Made by a program: the position numbers and the translations under genes
Notes under the pieces: model-generated
Databases searched by the model: none
Seen by the model: the letters and a program-made list of their open reading frames with translations, nothing else
What the model was told of the DNA's origin: nothing
In this document: in pieces, positions 11,228 through 27,195 of the stretch
Layout of the letters: each line of letters opens with the position of its first letter
How positions within the stretch are numbered: the first letter of the stretch is position 1
DNA from: Strongylocentrotus droebachiensis
Lineage: Eukaryota > Echinodermata > Echinoidea > Camarodonta > Strongylocentrotidae
Reading direction: 5' to 3'
Assembly: GCA_035222895.1 (NCBI GenBank)
Contig: JAVYIG010002726.1
Coordinates: 64,501-128,500, forward strand
Length of the DNA: 64,000 bases

Positions 11228-11810
11228 CTTATAAATCTCCTCCGCTTGTCTCCTCCCGGATTCTTATCTCCCTCTCGGCCTCTCCCAACTCATCACTCAC
11301 TGCTTTCTTCGTCTTCTCTTTCTCCCTCTCCCTTCATCTTCTCGATATCATTCTAAACTTTTCTGCCTCCTCTCCATTTCCATTCATTTTTTTGTTGTTG
11401 TTTATCCCATTTCTCTCTCTCTCCTTCCAAACCAACCTTTGTGTATAGGTATAACTCGCTTAAAAACTTACTTCCACTTTATCTCTCTCTCATCCGACTT
11501 CTCTGTTCCTTCATCTCCCATCCCATCTCTTAAAAAATAGAATCTGAAACCTCTCCTTCTCCTCATCACACTTGCCTCCTCCTTTCATTACTCCATCCTC
11601 CTATCCCTCTGTCTGTGTCTTTCACCGACATTCCAATTTTCCCTCCCTCTCTCTTTCTATCCACCTCCCCTCTCCCTGCACATTTTCTTACCCCTTCTTT
11701 TCACCTCACTTTTTTGCTATCAACCCCTCCTCTCCCCCTCTCTCTCATCACTGTCTCTTCCATCTTCCCTCTCTCTCTCTCCCTGCCAATCTCCTAACAA
11801 CCCATACTAA
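11228..11810. repeat. Pyrimidine-rich low-complexity stretch (CT/CCT)
   Basis: Plus-strand C/T-rich sequence of nearly 600 bases with several CTCTCTCT runs. The Ser/Pro/Leu-rich ORFs over it are compositional. Confidence 0.75.
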
Positions 11811-11867
11811 AATGATAGTGAAAAGACCCAAAGAAATTACAAAAAGTACATGTATATAGAGTACACA

Positions 11868-12581
11868 TTTATTTCTTACGTGTGCACCATTATCATCACA
11901 TAAATAATAAGACAAAGTGACCCGACGAGATCCTCAACAGAATTGGGCAATATACATAAATAAATTAAAATATGCATAAATACAAATTACAAAATGCAAC
12001 TAAGATTGCTGATGTATATATTAATATGATAATTGTGAATTCCAAATGCATTGCCAATACATATTTCATTAGACTACCATCATTGGCCTTATTTAATGCA
12101 AATCATCTGATATTTGCTTATTATGCTCATGAATTTGTTGTGTAATTCATAACATTCTAGATCAAAAGAAAATGTAAAGGCACCACTAAGAAGTGATAAC
12201 ATACCTCTGATTTATTCAGAGAGCATCGAGGGTTTGAAACGTATAGAAAGGTATATAATTTGCATAAATAATGATTGATTAAAATAGCCATTTTAATGAA
12301 AATCAATGGTGCAAGTTTGTTTTCCCCACATATTTTAATTGAAAAATGTTATGGTGATTGGTCGCTTCACATCCAAGATCTAGGAGGGGGGGGGGGCGAT
12401 ACCTGTTAAAGAGCCCTATCTTTTTAGGACTAAAGATTATACTAAGAGCCCTTAGTCTGAAAACATAATCTAACTAAAAATTCTGATCTTCATAGTTGAA
12501 TGGGTAAGATATTTTAAGGGATAATAGAACCCTAGCAGATAAGAAAACAGTTAGAGTGAGGATTTTTCCTGTGGTTTGTTT
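11868..12581 (-). other. ARMC5: Probable 3' UTR of ARMC5
   Basis: Downstream of the ARMC5 stop on the minus strand there are AATAAA poly(A) signals (seen as TTTATT on the plus strand) at about 12211-12216 and 11868-11873. The stretch is AT-rich with no other gene. A G run at about 12387-12396 falls inside it. The true cleavage site cannot be told from sequence alone. Confidence 0.5.
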
Positions 12582-15500
12582 TCAAGCATTCTGAAACAGT
12601 TCAACAATGCAGTTCTGAATTTGGTCACTAAGTCCTGAAGCGAGAAGAACCCTGAGATGTTTACGTAGTCTAGAACGACTACCAAGTACAAAGAGCAGGC
12701 AACATTTGAGGAGCTTCTGGCAGTTGTGAAGCGCAGCAAAGTTTGCGAGTCGGCACACTGTGCGATCCGCTAAATTGAAACCCAGTATGATATGATTCAC
12801 CCATTGTTCCAGCAAGCAGAACTCAGCTGGTCCGGCATGGTGAGAACTGTCCTTAGAAGTCATACAGAACTTGACCATTGCGATGATATCCAGAAGATTG
12901 TCCATCGTTTCCCTGTCCAGGCTGCGAAGGGTTCTGCAGCGTTGTGGGTGACAGTCGTAGAGACTGTGTACCACGCAGGTCAGGCTCTTGACCTGCATGC
13001 TTTCTAGAGTGACCGATTCCTGACGCGCCTCCTGGAAATGTCCAGTCAATAGACAAGCGAAGTACTCCGACCTCGCGGACAGGACCTGCTTACTTGCCCT
13101 CAAGGTATCGCCACCTTTGCAGACAAGGGTCAGGTCCACTAGATGTTCTTGAGCCCTGTAGAGACATTCATCACAACTACTGCTCCCAGCCACATCACCC
13201 CCCTCGGTCTGTTGGATGACTTCATCAGATGATGACATGGTGTCAACAGCAAAGTGCCTATCCTTATAGTCCTCCCAGTGTGGAAGTAGTAGACGGGAGG
13301 CACGACTCAGGCTGTGGCTTGCTTTTCTCAGCAGCTCCTTCGAGGACTGGTTCTGAAACTGATGTAACATCTGTTGTACCGTCTCACAATCCACTACGAG
13401 ATCCCTCAGTATTCTGCCAGAGCTATTCAGAGTTTAAAGAGGAAAGAAAGACATTACATACATGTATACATATAAATCTTGAATATAAAGCACCCTACCA
13501 ATAACAAATACATACATTCTATAACTAGCATTAGAGAGCAGAATATCTAGAGAATCTATCAAACGCACTATTCAATATTGCTGATGCCTTCCTTGATAGC
13601 CTTATCCTACCATTCCTTGCACATTCTGGAAAAAAAAATCACCTTTTTATTTTACATCATTTTCTGTTCAACTGCCAAGCAAAGATAGCAACCCCAAAAG
13701 AAAAATGTCCCAATTCAAACTGTTTGATAAGACATGTTGGAAACTGGAAAGCTTTAAGCAAATGGAATTTCCCCCGTTTCATTTTCTGTTTGCGGAAGAA
13801 GTCTGTATTCATCATTTGTATTCTTATTCAACATGTTCATTTTCTGATCTAAAGTCACCTACATGTACAGTACATAGACAAGATATTTGCAACAAGTTTT
13901 TCATAATTCATCTGCTTAGAGACAAGAGGCAATAACTCATATCTTTTTACATTACAGAGTTAACACCCTTCTTCCTCCATTTCTATTTTCTATATTGAAA
14001 ACTCTTGATTCAGTGACAAGTCGTTATCTGACAATAATATATCTGTAGATCTGCAGTATTTAACTACACAAACCCCCTTAAAAACTCTACTTAGCCCAAG
14101 TATAAAACCCTTTGTCAAATGGACCACGGTACTTAAACCACTTCACCTGTACAGATACGGCAATGAGAGGGCAGCAGACAGTTTTCCTTCTTTCTGTTGT
14201 TCTCTTAGAACATGTTCCATCTCCTTCCGTCCAAAAGAGCTTTTAGCAATGTCCCTCAGGATATCAAGATACTCCTGCACCCTGCTTCGTTGTCTCTCGT
14301 AAGAACTTTGGTGTTCATCGACCGTGGGTTTAGCCATCTTTTTGGCAGGCTCCTGCTCTTCATGTCTTCTGCATTGTTCTTGATGTTTTTCACTTGTGGT
14401 AAGCGACCTGTAGATAAGGTACGGGATGTTGTGAGACATGAGTTTGTCGTAGAAGATTCTGGAGGACAGAATATCCTTGAGGAGCGTATGCGCTTTGTCT
14501 TTGGCTATCGTCTCCATAGTTGTACAGTGAAGCAAGGTCTCTACTGAACATTCCCTCGCTATGTACATGATGGAGGGGACCTGATGAAGGAGTATCATTT
14601 CCCGGAAGATAAGCACAATGTTTTCCTCCTCGTGTCTGCGCTTGCGACGTGTCTCAGGTTCCTTAGAGGGCGTCCTCTCTCCATCCGTCAGATCACCACT
14701 AAAACTTGTCCTAGGAGATGAAGGAACTCTCAAAGTCCTACGTGCAGCAGGAGGTGGACTTCTGGAACGTAACGTTGATGGCTTGGGTGAGGGCAACTCT
14801 GACTTGCAAGTTTTAGTCCTTTCTTTTGCCCTTTGTACATCTGCAGAGGTGACTGCGGTCTCAGAATCCATCGTTGTCTCATCTTCCATTGATGATCCAG
14901 TCACAACATTTGCAGTTTCTTCAGATTTTGGCAAACTTGTTGTGTCACATTTCAACAAGGTCAATTTTCTTGTTGCTTGAGCCAACAACGTTCCGCTTGG
15001 CTCTCCATCATTATGTTCCACCCTTGACCTGGCCCCACCTTCTGCATTTTCCATCAACCCTGGATTTACTCCTCTCTCCTCCTCATCCATATTGTCACAA
15101 CTCTCAGAGCTGGTATTGTTATCCGTCTCTGATTCTTCGCTCACCACAGGGCTAAAAAACTCTTCTGAGTAACCAAGGAACTTTGGAGGAGACGACGGGT
15201 CGTAAAAGTATGACGGACTGCTCCCTGGAGAAGTGCTGTGGCTCTTAGGCGGGGACATCATGGATGAGGGAAATTGGTAGGTTGGTTGGTGGGTGTGCGG
15301 TGGAGAGGCACTGCAGTGAGCCCTTGGCGGAGAGAGCCCCGAGGCGTAATACTTTGATGGAGAAGACCCTGAGAGGTTGGTCTGAGGAGGCGGAGAAAGC
15401 TTAGGGCTCTCAGGATACCAGTGAGCTGAATACTTGGGTGACAAGCCATCATCACAGTCTGGGGTTGATGGCTGAGGTATCGCCTGTGGTGGATTCAAAA

Positions 15501-18500
15501 GATTCCTGTCGACATCGACTCCGGTTTGAGTATCTGAATCTTCGAAATCAGAGTCGCGTTTTGTTCTCTTTGAAGTATCCCTTTGTCTCTTTCTCTTCCT
15601 TTTCCTGTCAGCTCTCTTCAGTGATACATCTTTTTCTGTTCCTGATGCTTCTGTAATTCAAAATATAAAGAGAAAATTTCAAATATAAGATCTTTTATGA
15701 ACTATAATCGTAGTTGTGTTCTTAGTACATATACCGGTATCTGTGGATTAAAGTTAACTCTTACAGGACTTTAATGTTTGGTCACCAAATTGTCTAGGGA
15801 ACCAAAAATAAACAAAGAAGACTGGTTGCGCAGTATGAGCAATTGAATTTGTATCTTTGAAGCTTGCAAAAGTGACTGCAGATTTGCTGCCTACCATTAA
15901 GTGAAATTTTTCTCAAATCCCTTTATGAGAAACAAGGTACAGTATAGTATGATATATTCTACAGATATGTTCTACTAAGTATAACGTTATACTTTACTGC
16001 ATCATGCTCGAAATTGGGGTGAAAAAAGGGGTTCAGCTCTGTAAACTAGCAAATTTCATGAGATCAGAGACAATACACAGGTAATAAATATTCATTTGTA
16101 TTTCAATTTAATGCAAAGACATTGTAATAGAATTCCAGGACCATCAAGTAGCATAATAAAATCAAGAACAAAGAAAATCTTACTTTCTTCATCTTCCTCT
16201 GGAGGCTGACTCTGTGCCTTTACTTTCTTCTGAAGATGTAGAATAAGTACCTTCACAAGGTTGTGGTTTGCAAAATGTTCCATGGCAATGGCATCGAAGC
16301 GAAACTCAGCAATGGCTGCGATCACAAGAGCAGATGGGACATCTGGCAGAGAGTCTTCATCACCATTTAGGAGATCAATGAGGAACTGCAAGCCATGGAG
16401 CTCCGACATCTTAGCTCTGTTCACAGATTCCTGGCAGCAGAGGCAGAGGTACTGGGCGCATCGTTCCCTGACAGATTTCTTGACGTCCTCGTTCCTGGCC
16501 GTTGCCAGGTAAAACTTGACGAATCCTGCATTCCCAAGGGCCGCTCTCCCAATGTCACTTGACATCAGGTTACCAATGCATTCCCAGGAATGATTCTGCA
16601 CCTCGGGTCTATGGTGAGACAGAAGGTCAAAGAGATTTGACAAACTATCATTCTCTAGTACCGGATTGGCTGCTGCAACAGGAAGCGTCAGGGTGCAACG
16701 TGTTTTCCGCTTATCGAATGGCGCTGTGAGTGCCACAGCAGTCTCGACTGCCAAGAGGACAAATTTACTGTCTTTGGACTTGGACTTTTCACAGACAACA
16801 CGCAATCCTCCACATCTGATGACATTCGAGAGAATGGTTTTGTTCTTGCTGGAGGCAAATATCTTGAGGACTCGCAGAAGACTGTGACAACATCCACTGT
16901 CTTCAGTGATATCAAGGGCATGAACCAGGATGGGTACAACATCTTCTTCCAGGTTCTCCTCAATGTCTGTGCTTTTGCCAAGGTTAGCGAGAGCCCTCGC
17001 ACATCTGTTGGTAATGCTGATGGAGGATTCTGAATAATGTCTCAGGACAGAGGCTGGAAAGGGAGACAAAAATATGTTTTGAGAGATTACAAAATACTTG
17101 ACAATAGCAATGACACAAACTAATTACTACACTAAAGTTTTGACAGTACATATATTTCTCTCATAAATGACTGAGATATCGTTTCCCCAAGTATTGACTT
17201 AAAGGTAATACAAAGTTTTGGGAAATTTAGAAAATTGGGTGGATAGTGAATCTTTACAATTTTTATATATTTGGATGCCCCTGTGGATGTATTATAAGTA
17301 CTAAAAAAAGTAGCCCCTAAAACACTTCTATTTTCGAGAAAAATTGAATATAAAAATTTACCGGTGCTCCCGGTAAATTTTGATAAATTTCAAATAGCGC
17401 CTATGGCCGTACAATCGTAGCTGCGACCACGAAAATCTCAGAACATGTAGTTGGGATATATAATTTTCAAACGGGAATAGCTAATCGGTCGATTTCAGTC
17501 AAGAAACATTGTTTCATAGCTAAATTAATATATTGACCTTGAGAGGGAGCTATACAACATAAAGAGTTTATTATTTATAATTTCATAACTTTAGACTCGA
17601 TGACCACGATCAATTTATATTGTAGGAAGGCATATGCTTCCAATATGTTAATTTGAACCAAATTCATGACCCCATACCAAAACTTTGTAATACCTTTAAG
17701 TATCATGAGGCATTAAACAAATCATTTTATGGGGCCAATATCCGGAGAGAAACCAGGCCATGGGCTTCTGTGCACTTAAAGTATTGAAATTGTGAGCTGA
17801 ATTTCTAACCCTCTAGAATTCTTGGATATGCGTAAGTCAGTTTTAACTCAGTTCAGAAACAAGCACGATATGACTAAAGGAGAGAGTTATGGATGGAGAT
17901 GTAGTGATTCAGCCCGAGCTGAGTGATTCACCCCGTCACTACAGAGAATTACATGCACAGCTAATTTTCTTCATAATGATTGATTCAGAACTTACCAATG
18001 ATTGCAATGCCACTGGCATCCTTGACCTGTAATGGACAGATAAATTAAATTACAGAAATCGTGTTAAACTTGTTGCATCGTCGATTGGAATGTGATTGAG
18101 ATTTAAGAACCTGACGTGGTCCATAGATGAAAAATTATACACATCAAGATTTGACTTGAAAATGAACAAGAAATAACATTCATCTACTATCTAGTTTTAT
18201 AATACTTGATGATGAACAATTAAGCAAGTGTGAAGAAATGAACTAAAACTTAACTTCTTAAGTTAACGCAACACAATTGGTGTCAAAGTCATGTTGTGTC
18301 ATTTTGACATTGCCTAAACAAATCTAGACCAAAAAATATGTTTATTAAATTCTGGGGATATATTCAACCGAGACTTCATCTTGCTTAGTGCATTGATCAA
18401 AAGTCAAAACATGTTGATAAACTTCTCAAGCCAAGCCCAAGGCATGCAGCTGTCTAAACAAATGTGGGAAACATGTTTGCAAAATCAAAAGCACTTCAGA

Positions 18501-19071
18501 ATTTTCCTTAAAAAACTGAAAGAAATTGCTGAAATATGACCTGGCTCAATATTATTTACTCATAATTTCATCTTTCATAAATGGCCTGCTCGCCAATCAT
18601 GACAATGCTGTTGTTAATTAATTGACAAATGATGGATGCATTGCCAATCATGCGAATGAATGGTATTTCGATCCTCTTGCAATGCTAGCTTGCATGCCCT
18701 GGCCTCGGTGAACTAAATCTTAATCTGCTCAAAGAAAAGATGTGTAAAATTTATGGAAAACATTATAATACCTGCTCTGCATTATTTTTATCTAAACAAC
18801 AGGTGGCCAAAACGCTGACAGTCAGGTCAACGACCTCTTCATCTTCAACCTTTTCTCTCAAAATTTCAAGGAGTTTGATCCCTCCATCTGATTCATAAAA
18901 CGTGACGAGAAAGTCTTTGTAGAATTGCTTGGAATGATGAATTTTCTCCCTGATGGTCTTCAAAGTTGTTTTGGTGATCGCTGAGTCAATGTTTGGATCT
19001 AGCTTTGCAATGAGCGACTCAATCATTCCAGACCCAGGCCTGGCTCTTGGGCTTGTTTCAGATACTGCCAT
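12582..19071 (-). CDS. ARMC5: Armadillo-repeat and BTB protein, ARMC5 orthologue (5 coding exons)
   Basis: Exons on the minus strand: 19071-18772, 18026-17996, 17053-16184, 15650-14147, 13422-12582. All junctions are GT-AG and the phases agree, giving about 1181 aa against 935 in human ARMC5. Residues about 1-400 are armadillo-type helices, with landmarks shared with human ARMC5: a Leu-rich helix then ATCCL near residue 90, ALGNAG, and CCQESVNRAKM (human CREAINRARL). The fourth exon (about 500 aa) starts with basic KRKRKRQ and a Ser/Pro-rich, probably disordered part, then a conserved helical part. The last exon carries the BTB fold (VDLTLVCKGGDTLRASKQVL...FACLLTGHFQEA). In mammals ARMC5 is a CUL3 substrate adaptor that targets RNA polymerase II subunit RPB1. 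The start at 19071 (MAVSETSPRARPGSG) is chosen over an in-frame ATG at 19260, whose extra residues look unlike the family. Confidence 0.92.
13423..14146 (-). other. ARMC5 intron 4
   Basis: Between the long fourth exon and the BTB exon. AT-rich, with no recognised repeat family or nested gene. Confidence 0.6.
15651..16183 (-). other. ARMC5 intron 3
   Basis: GT-AG intron between the armadillo exon and the Ser/Pro-rich exon. No internal feature recognised. Confidence 0.6.
17199..17699. mobile_element. TTAA-flanked MITE in ARMC5 intron 2
   Basis: Ends are TTAAAGGTAATACAAAGTTT and its reverse complement (AAACTTTGTAATACCTTTAA), with TTAA at both edges (17199-17202 and 17696-17699). It is 501 bp with no ORF. 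An internal hairpin lies near 17358-17385 (AAATTTACCGG / CCGGTAAATTT). TTAA target duplication is typical of piggyBac-like transposition. Confidence 0.75.
18030..18771 (-). other. ARMC5 intron 1
   Basis: GT-AG intron following the first coding exon. AT-rich, with no recognised element. Confidence 0.5.
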
Positions 19072-22922
<3,851 letters not shown>

Positions 22923-23410
22923 TCGAGGAAGGCAGATAATGGTTTACAGATATTAGAATGAGATTATATTTTGATTACATGGCTAAATCATGTTTAATTA
23001 AAGTGAGCTATATATATATGAAGGATATTGATCCGAAGTTTGATACTTTTGAAAAGTAAAGTATGAAAGAGAATTAGATAACTGAAATATCAAGTGTACA
23101 CAATTCATAATTCATATTTTACATTATTAGTTTGTATATTGTAAGACATTGTTGAGTACTGATTCTTGTTTTGTATAAGTATCGATTGTAACAGTAAATT
23201 CATCATTTTTTGTTTTGTTACGTTCTCTAAACTGATTTGTACCAAAATACTTTATTTACCGGTAGCTGTTTAAGGGGTTATAGGCTCGACTAGCACATGT
23301 GCTATTATCTGGCCCCCTTTTACCAACCAATAGTTTCTCTTTCTGTATATGTAATTATTGTATAAAATGTATGGAATGTATTGCTGTTGGTAAATAAATC
23401 AAATAAAAAA
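22923..23410 (+). other. Probable 3' UTR of the CENPV-like gene
   Basis: AT-rich sequence after the TAA stop, ending in overlapping poly(A) signals AATAAATCAAATAAA at about 23393-23407. The last roughly 140 bases could instead be the 3' end of a LINE, because a unique block followed by AAATAAATC repeats is typical of those. Confidence 0.45.
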
Positions 23411-24487
23411 AAATAATAACTAAGAAATAAAAATAACGCATGTTTCATTCAAGCATCTGTTAAAATCATTTGATCAGTTTTAATGGATGTATGTGGGAGC
23501 ACCCACTCCAGCAAAGCATAGAGAGTCAATGCTAATGCATATTGACCTCTAGCACTGCATACTTGCTGTGAGGCAGGTTTTATACACAAATATACACACC
23601 ACACAATATTGCATAGACTGCACACAATAGGACCGATTGGACTGATCAGCAAATTTGACACTAGACTTACAATTTGAATTTTTTAATTATTTTTTTTAAC
23701 ATCAGTAAGTTGGAAAAAAATGTATTTTACTGCTATTTAGGTGTCATCAATTGTCACTAAACAGTCAGTCCGCAAGCCCGAAAAAACACGTCTAGTTTAT
23801 CCCAGTCCCCGGGAGCGTGACCCCGATTTGACCTCAGAAGTCGCAAATGAAGGCTCGTTTTGAAATGCTCGTAGCTCCGTTATAAAATGAGATTTTCAAA
23901 TGATTGTTTTTGTTTTGAAGAGTTAAAAGCTAAAATCACGGAAATATCATCTTTATTTTTTCAAAAAAGAGGGAAAAAATTATGAAATCAGTAGTTAGAA
24001 CGATGACTTTTTTTTGGAAATTTTAAGTTTTTATTTTCGTCTTAAATTCCATAATTTTTTGCGAAGGCCCCAAAAGTAGCTAGAAATTATGAAAGGAAAT
24101 TTATTAAGCTTTAAAAATATGGTAAAATAGTATCTTGAGGACTTTTAGATGGGTCAGCAGCCAGCTAAATACATACCGATGTCGATTTTATTTTTGGAGT
24201 GGAAGTCGCACGCATCGTTCGCAAGCGCGAACCCTCTGTCCGTACAAAATGGCGACATTTTACATTTTGCAATCTTCGTATTTGCCCACAAAACGTCCTC
24301 TTATCCTTACAATTAGGGTAGATTCCCCTTAAATTAGTATGGATACGATCACTTCTTAATACTCTTTAATTATATTTACACAAGTGCGATAATAAGTCGT
24401 CATTCCTTGCTCCTAAATATACATCGGTCCCATGTGTTCAGTTTCGTGTATGTATTTCCTCTGCCCATTGTTCGACGTCAACTTACA

Positions 24488-24960
24488 CGTCGCTCATATC
24501 GCACTCTCTCTTCCCTCTCTTTCCCTTTGAAAACAAACTCGCTCTCTCCCTTATATATATATATACATATCTTTCCCTTTTTATCTCCCACTCTCTCAAG
24601 ACCGTACGCAGCATAGGGACAGGTGACAGTTGCCCCAAGACATTTTCAAACCCTTTTCTAGTTTTTTTCATTAAAACATTCAAAAATCAGTTCCTCCCAG
24701 AAATTTTCTTTTCTTTTTTCTTCCAAAATTTAAAAATCCATTTTTGTCCCCCTTCCCCCAGGAAAAATTCATGCGTGCGGCCTTGCTCTCCCTCTCTCTC
24801 TAATTCTCTCTGTCTGTCTGGATTTCTTTTTAAAAAACGTGTCTCACTCTCTCAATCTCTCTCTACCGACTTCACTCTATTTCTCTCTCTCTCTGTATGG
24901 CTCTCTTTAAAACAAAAACTTGTCTCTCCATCTCTCTTTCTAAATTTCTCCTTGTCTCCA
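24488..24960. repeat. CT-rich low-complexity tracts
   Basis: Several TCTCTC-type runs are interspersed with short A/T blocks. Near 24601 and 24770 the strings GACCGTACGCA and TGCGTGCGGCC may be the ends of a small inverted-repeat element like the one at 40381-40717. Confidence 0.5.
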
Positions 24961-25379
24961 AATTACTTGCTTTGAGTTTTCTCCTTCAGTCAGATGCATG
25001 AATTTTCATAAACTTAAATTAGTTCATACCTACGTACATCTCACATTTCCATCTTTCCACGCTTTCAGTAACTGTTACTACAGCGAAACAACAAAGCTAA
25101 CAACTAAAGTTTGTTTTTGAATATATATATACATTTACATCCATGTATATTTATTAAGTGTACCAAGGTACATGGCATGATCGATAAAAAAAATCACAGT
25201 GGAGGCTGCTGTGTAGAATGCTAAGACATAACATTTGTATGCAAGTATCTTTAAGTTCCACGTACACCTTAACTTGCGTAATGGTACCCTATAGTACGTG
25301 AAATATACAAACTTTTCTCTCAAGCCTTCTTCTGCATAGCTTGAGAAAAAATATTAACATGTATATTGGTTAAAGAAAA

Positions 25380-25530
25380 AAGAAGTAGATGAGGGTAGAA
25401 ATAGTTGGAGAAGCAGATGAGGGTAGAAGCAGATGAGGTAGAAGCAGATGAGGTAGTAGCAGTTGAAGAAGCAGATGAGGTAGAAGCAGTTGAAGAAGAA
25501 GAAGAAATGGCAGAGAAGCAGGAGCAGTAG
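25380..25530. repeat. Imperfect minisatellite (GAAGCAGATGAGGTA units)
   Basis: Short units of 12-18 bases (AGAAGCAGATGAGGTAG and variants) repeat about 8-10 times. The Ser/Thr/Ala-rich frame on the opposite strand is a by-product. Confidence 0.7.
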
Positions 25531-25737
25531 TATTTATATTTATCTTCTTCTGTTTTTTGAGCCCCGGTGTCCACAACATCTTAAATTCTGAAGGAACATA
25601 CTTGCTAGCACAAGTTGGACGTAGCACATGTATACATTTAATTATTATAGCGTTGATATTCTCTGAAAATATCTTCTTTGCAAAGAAATTGAGATATGGT
25701 CCATCACGCAAAAACAGGTAACTGTATGTACAATAGC

Positions 25738-25906
25738 TTAAAGGCATCGTTTAAGAATATTAAATCTGAGATGCATGGCCCTACGCGTTATCAGTGTCTG
25801 TGATATGGTGTTATATTGAGGCGCAATTTTTAAGGGCATATCACAGACACTGATAACAGGTAGGGCCTTGCATCTTAGATTTAACATTGTTAGACAATGC
25901 CTTTAA
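25738..25906. mobile_element. Small palindromic MITE with TTAA ends
   Basis: Arms of about 70 bp are inverted copies: TTAAAGGCATCGTTTAAGAA at the left matches the reverse of TTAGACAATGCCTTTAA at the right, and GTTATCAGTGTCTGTGATAT is mirrored on both sides of a short spacer. TTAA at each edge (25738-25741 and 25903-25906) suggests a TTAA target site. 169 bp, non-coding. Confidence 0.75.
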
Positions 25907-26834
25907 GATTATAGAAAACACTGGCTTCGTACAAAAGCTTACAATCCCAGCGAGGTAAAATACTTCTCCCGCTAACTGTAAAGTATAAATCTATGTAGGC
26001 ACTGCTATCCCAATCCTAGACGCTTGTAGTAAAAATTTCTGGCTCCAACGTGGATAAACACAGTTTCAATATCTTCAGTAGTTACAACTATTCCATCTGA
26101 TATGATCTCAAGGACTGAATGCATGTTACAGCCAGGCAGGAACAAAAAAAAACTTCACTCTGCAGTTCCAAGTTGTCCTGAAGGCCACAAAGAATTGAAT
26201 CCTCTTACACATGCACTTTCCAAAAGAGATGGGTCTTGGGGAAACCTGTAATGTCATGATACAAAATAGAAAGAAAATTAGAAAAATGTAAAAATAAAAT
26301 CTAGCCACGTTTTTAAAGATTTTCCATGGTTGAGTAAATACAAGTTTTATCAGTACCCTAGAAGTAGAACAATGAAGGTTAGGGCAAGTGTGGTACATGT
26401 TGCGTTGTACATCTCCATTACCATAATAATAATAAACAAAATTGGTTGTACTTGTACAAGTTTTAGGAGTTCACGTCAGAGAGACAAGATCCTTTTTATA
26501 AACAAAAATACAATTGCAAGGTAGTGTAGATTCAGTTTAGGGGACAAATTTATAGTCTAAGTCAAAGGAAAAAAAATCTGACCAAATTCTGTATTCAGAA
26601 AATGGAATGAATGAAAATTGAAATTGATATATCAATTGGTTCCATGTCAGGTAACCAATGTCAACCCACCCCCTTACAAAGTCGCCCTCAATTGGTCATG
26701 TCGCTCCCCGATTTTGTTTTGGCGATTTTGAGATTCTTGGTTAGCTCGCCCCAACTTTTTTGGTCATTTCACCCCTAATTTGTTGTTTCAATTTGATGTC
26801 TTTTACAAGTTCAAAGCCACCCTAACCTAAATCC

Positions 26835-26921
26835 TAACTCTAACCCTAACCCTAGGACACCGGGTCTCACGTTACCCTAGGACACCGTACCCCACGTTAT
26901 CCTAGGACACCGGGTCCCAAT
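26835..26921. repeat. Short telomere-like run and 25-bp tandem repeat
   Basis: (CCCTAA)-like units (CTAACCCTAACCCTA) near 26838-26855 run directly into three copies of a 25-bp unit beginning CCTAGGACACCG. Further repeats of a G-rich unit related to GTAAAGGAGGCGACCG follow at about 27060-27190. Confidence 0.65.
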
Positions 26922-27059
26922 GACAATGACAATTTATTCTCATGTCACTCACATTGGAGTATTGGAGAAGTTTACAATCAGTTTGAATTCGTCGATTTAA
27001 CACTGTAAAATATACAATACAAATCGCATTGGGCGCAGTGCTGCGCCAGCGTACTGCCT

Positions 27060-27195
27060 TTGTACGTAGGGAGCGACTGCGTATAGGAGGCGACCCGACC
27101 ACACGATTTGGGGTCGACCACGTAAGGAACCGACTGGGAATAGGAGGGGACTGTGTAAAGGAGGCGACCGGCTTGGGGGTGACCTGACCAGACAC
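27060..27195. repeat. Minisatellite, unit about 25-30 bp (GGAGGCGACCG core)
   Basis: A core of GGAGGCGACC or a near variant recurs four to five times with intervening CGTA(A/T)AGGA. No coding signal. Confidence 0.55.

Noticed and set aside
11221-11859. Ser/Pro/Leu-rich ORFs
   Set aside because: Pyrimidine-rich low-complexity sequence; no start, splice or domain evidence.
12792-15155. Plus-strand ORFs over ARMC5 exons
   Set aside because: They are antisense shadows of the ARMC5 coding exons, whose minus-strand frame has clear similarity and consistent splice phases.
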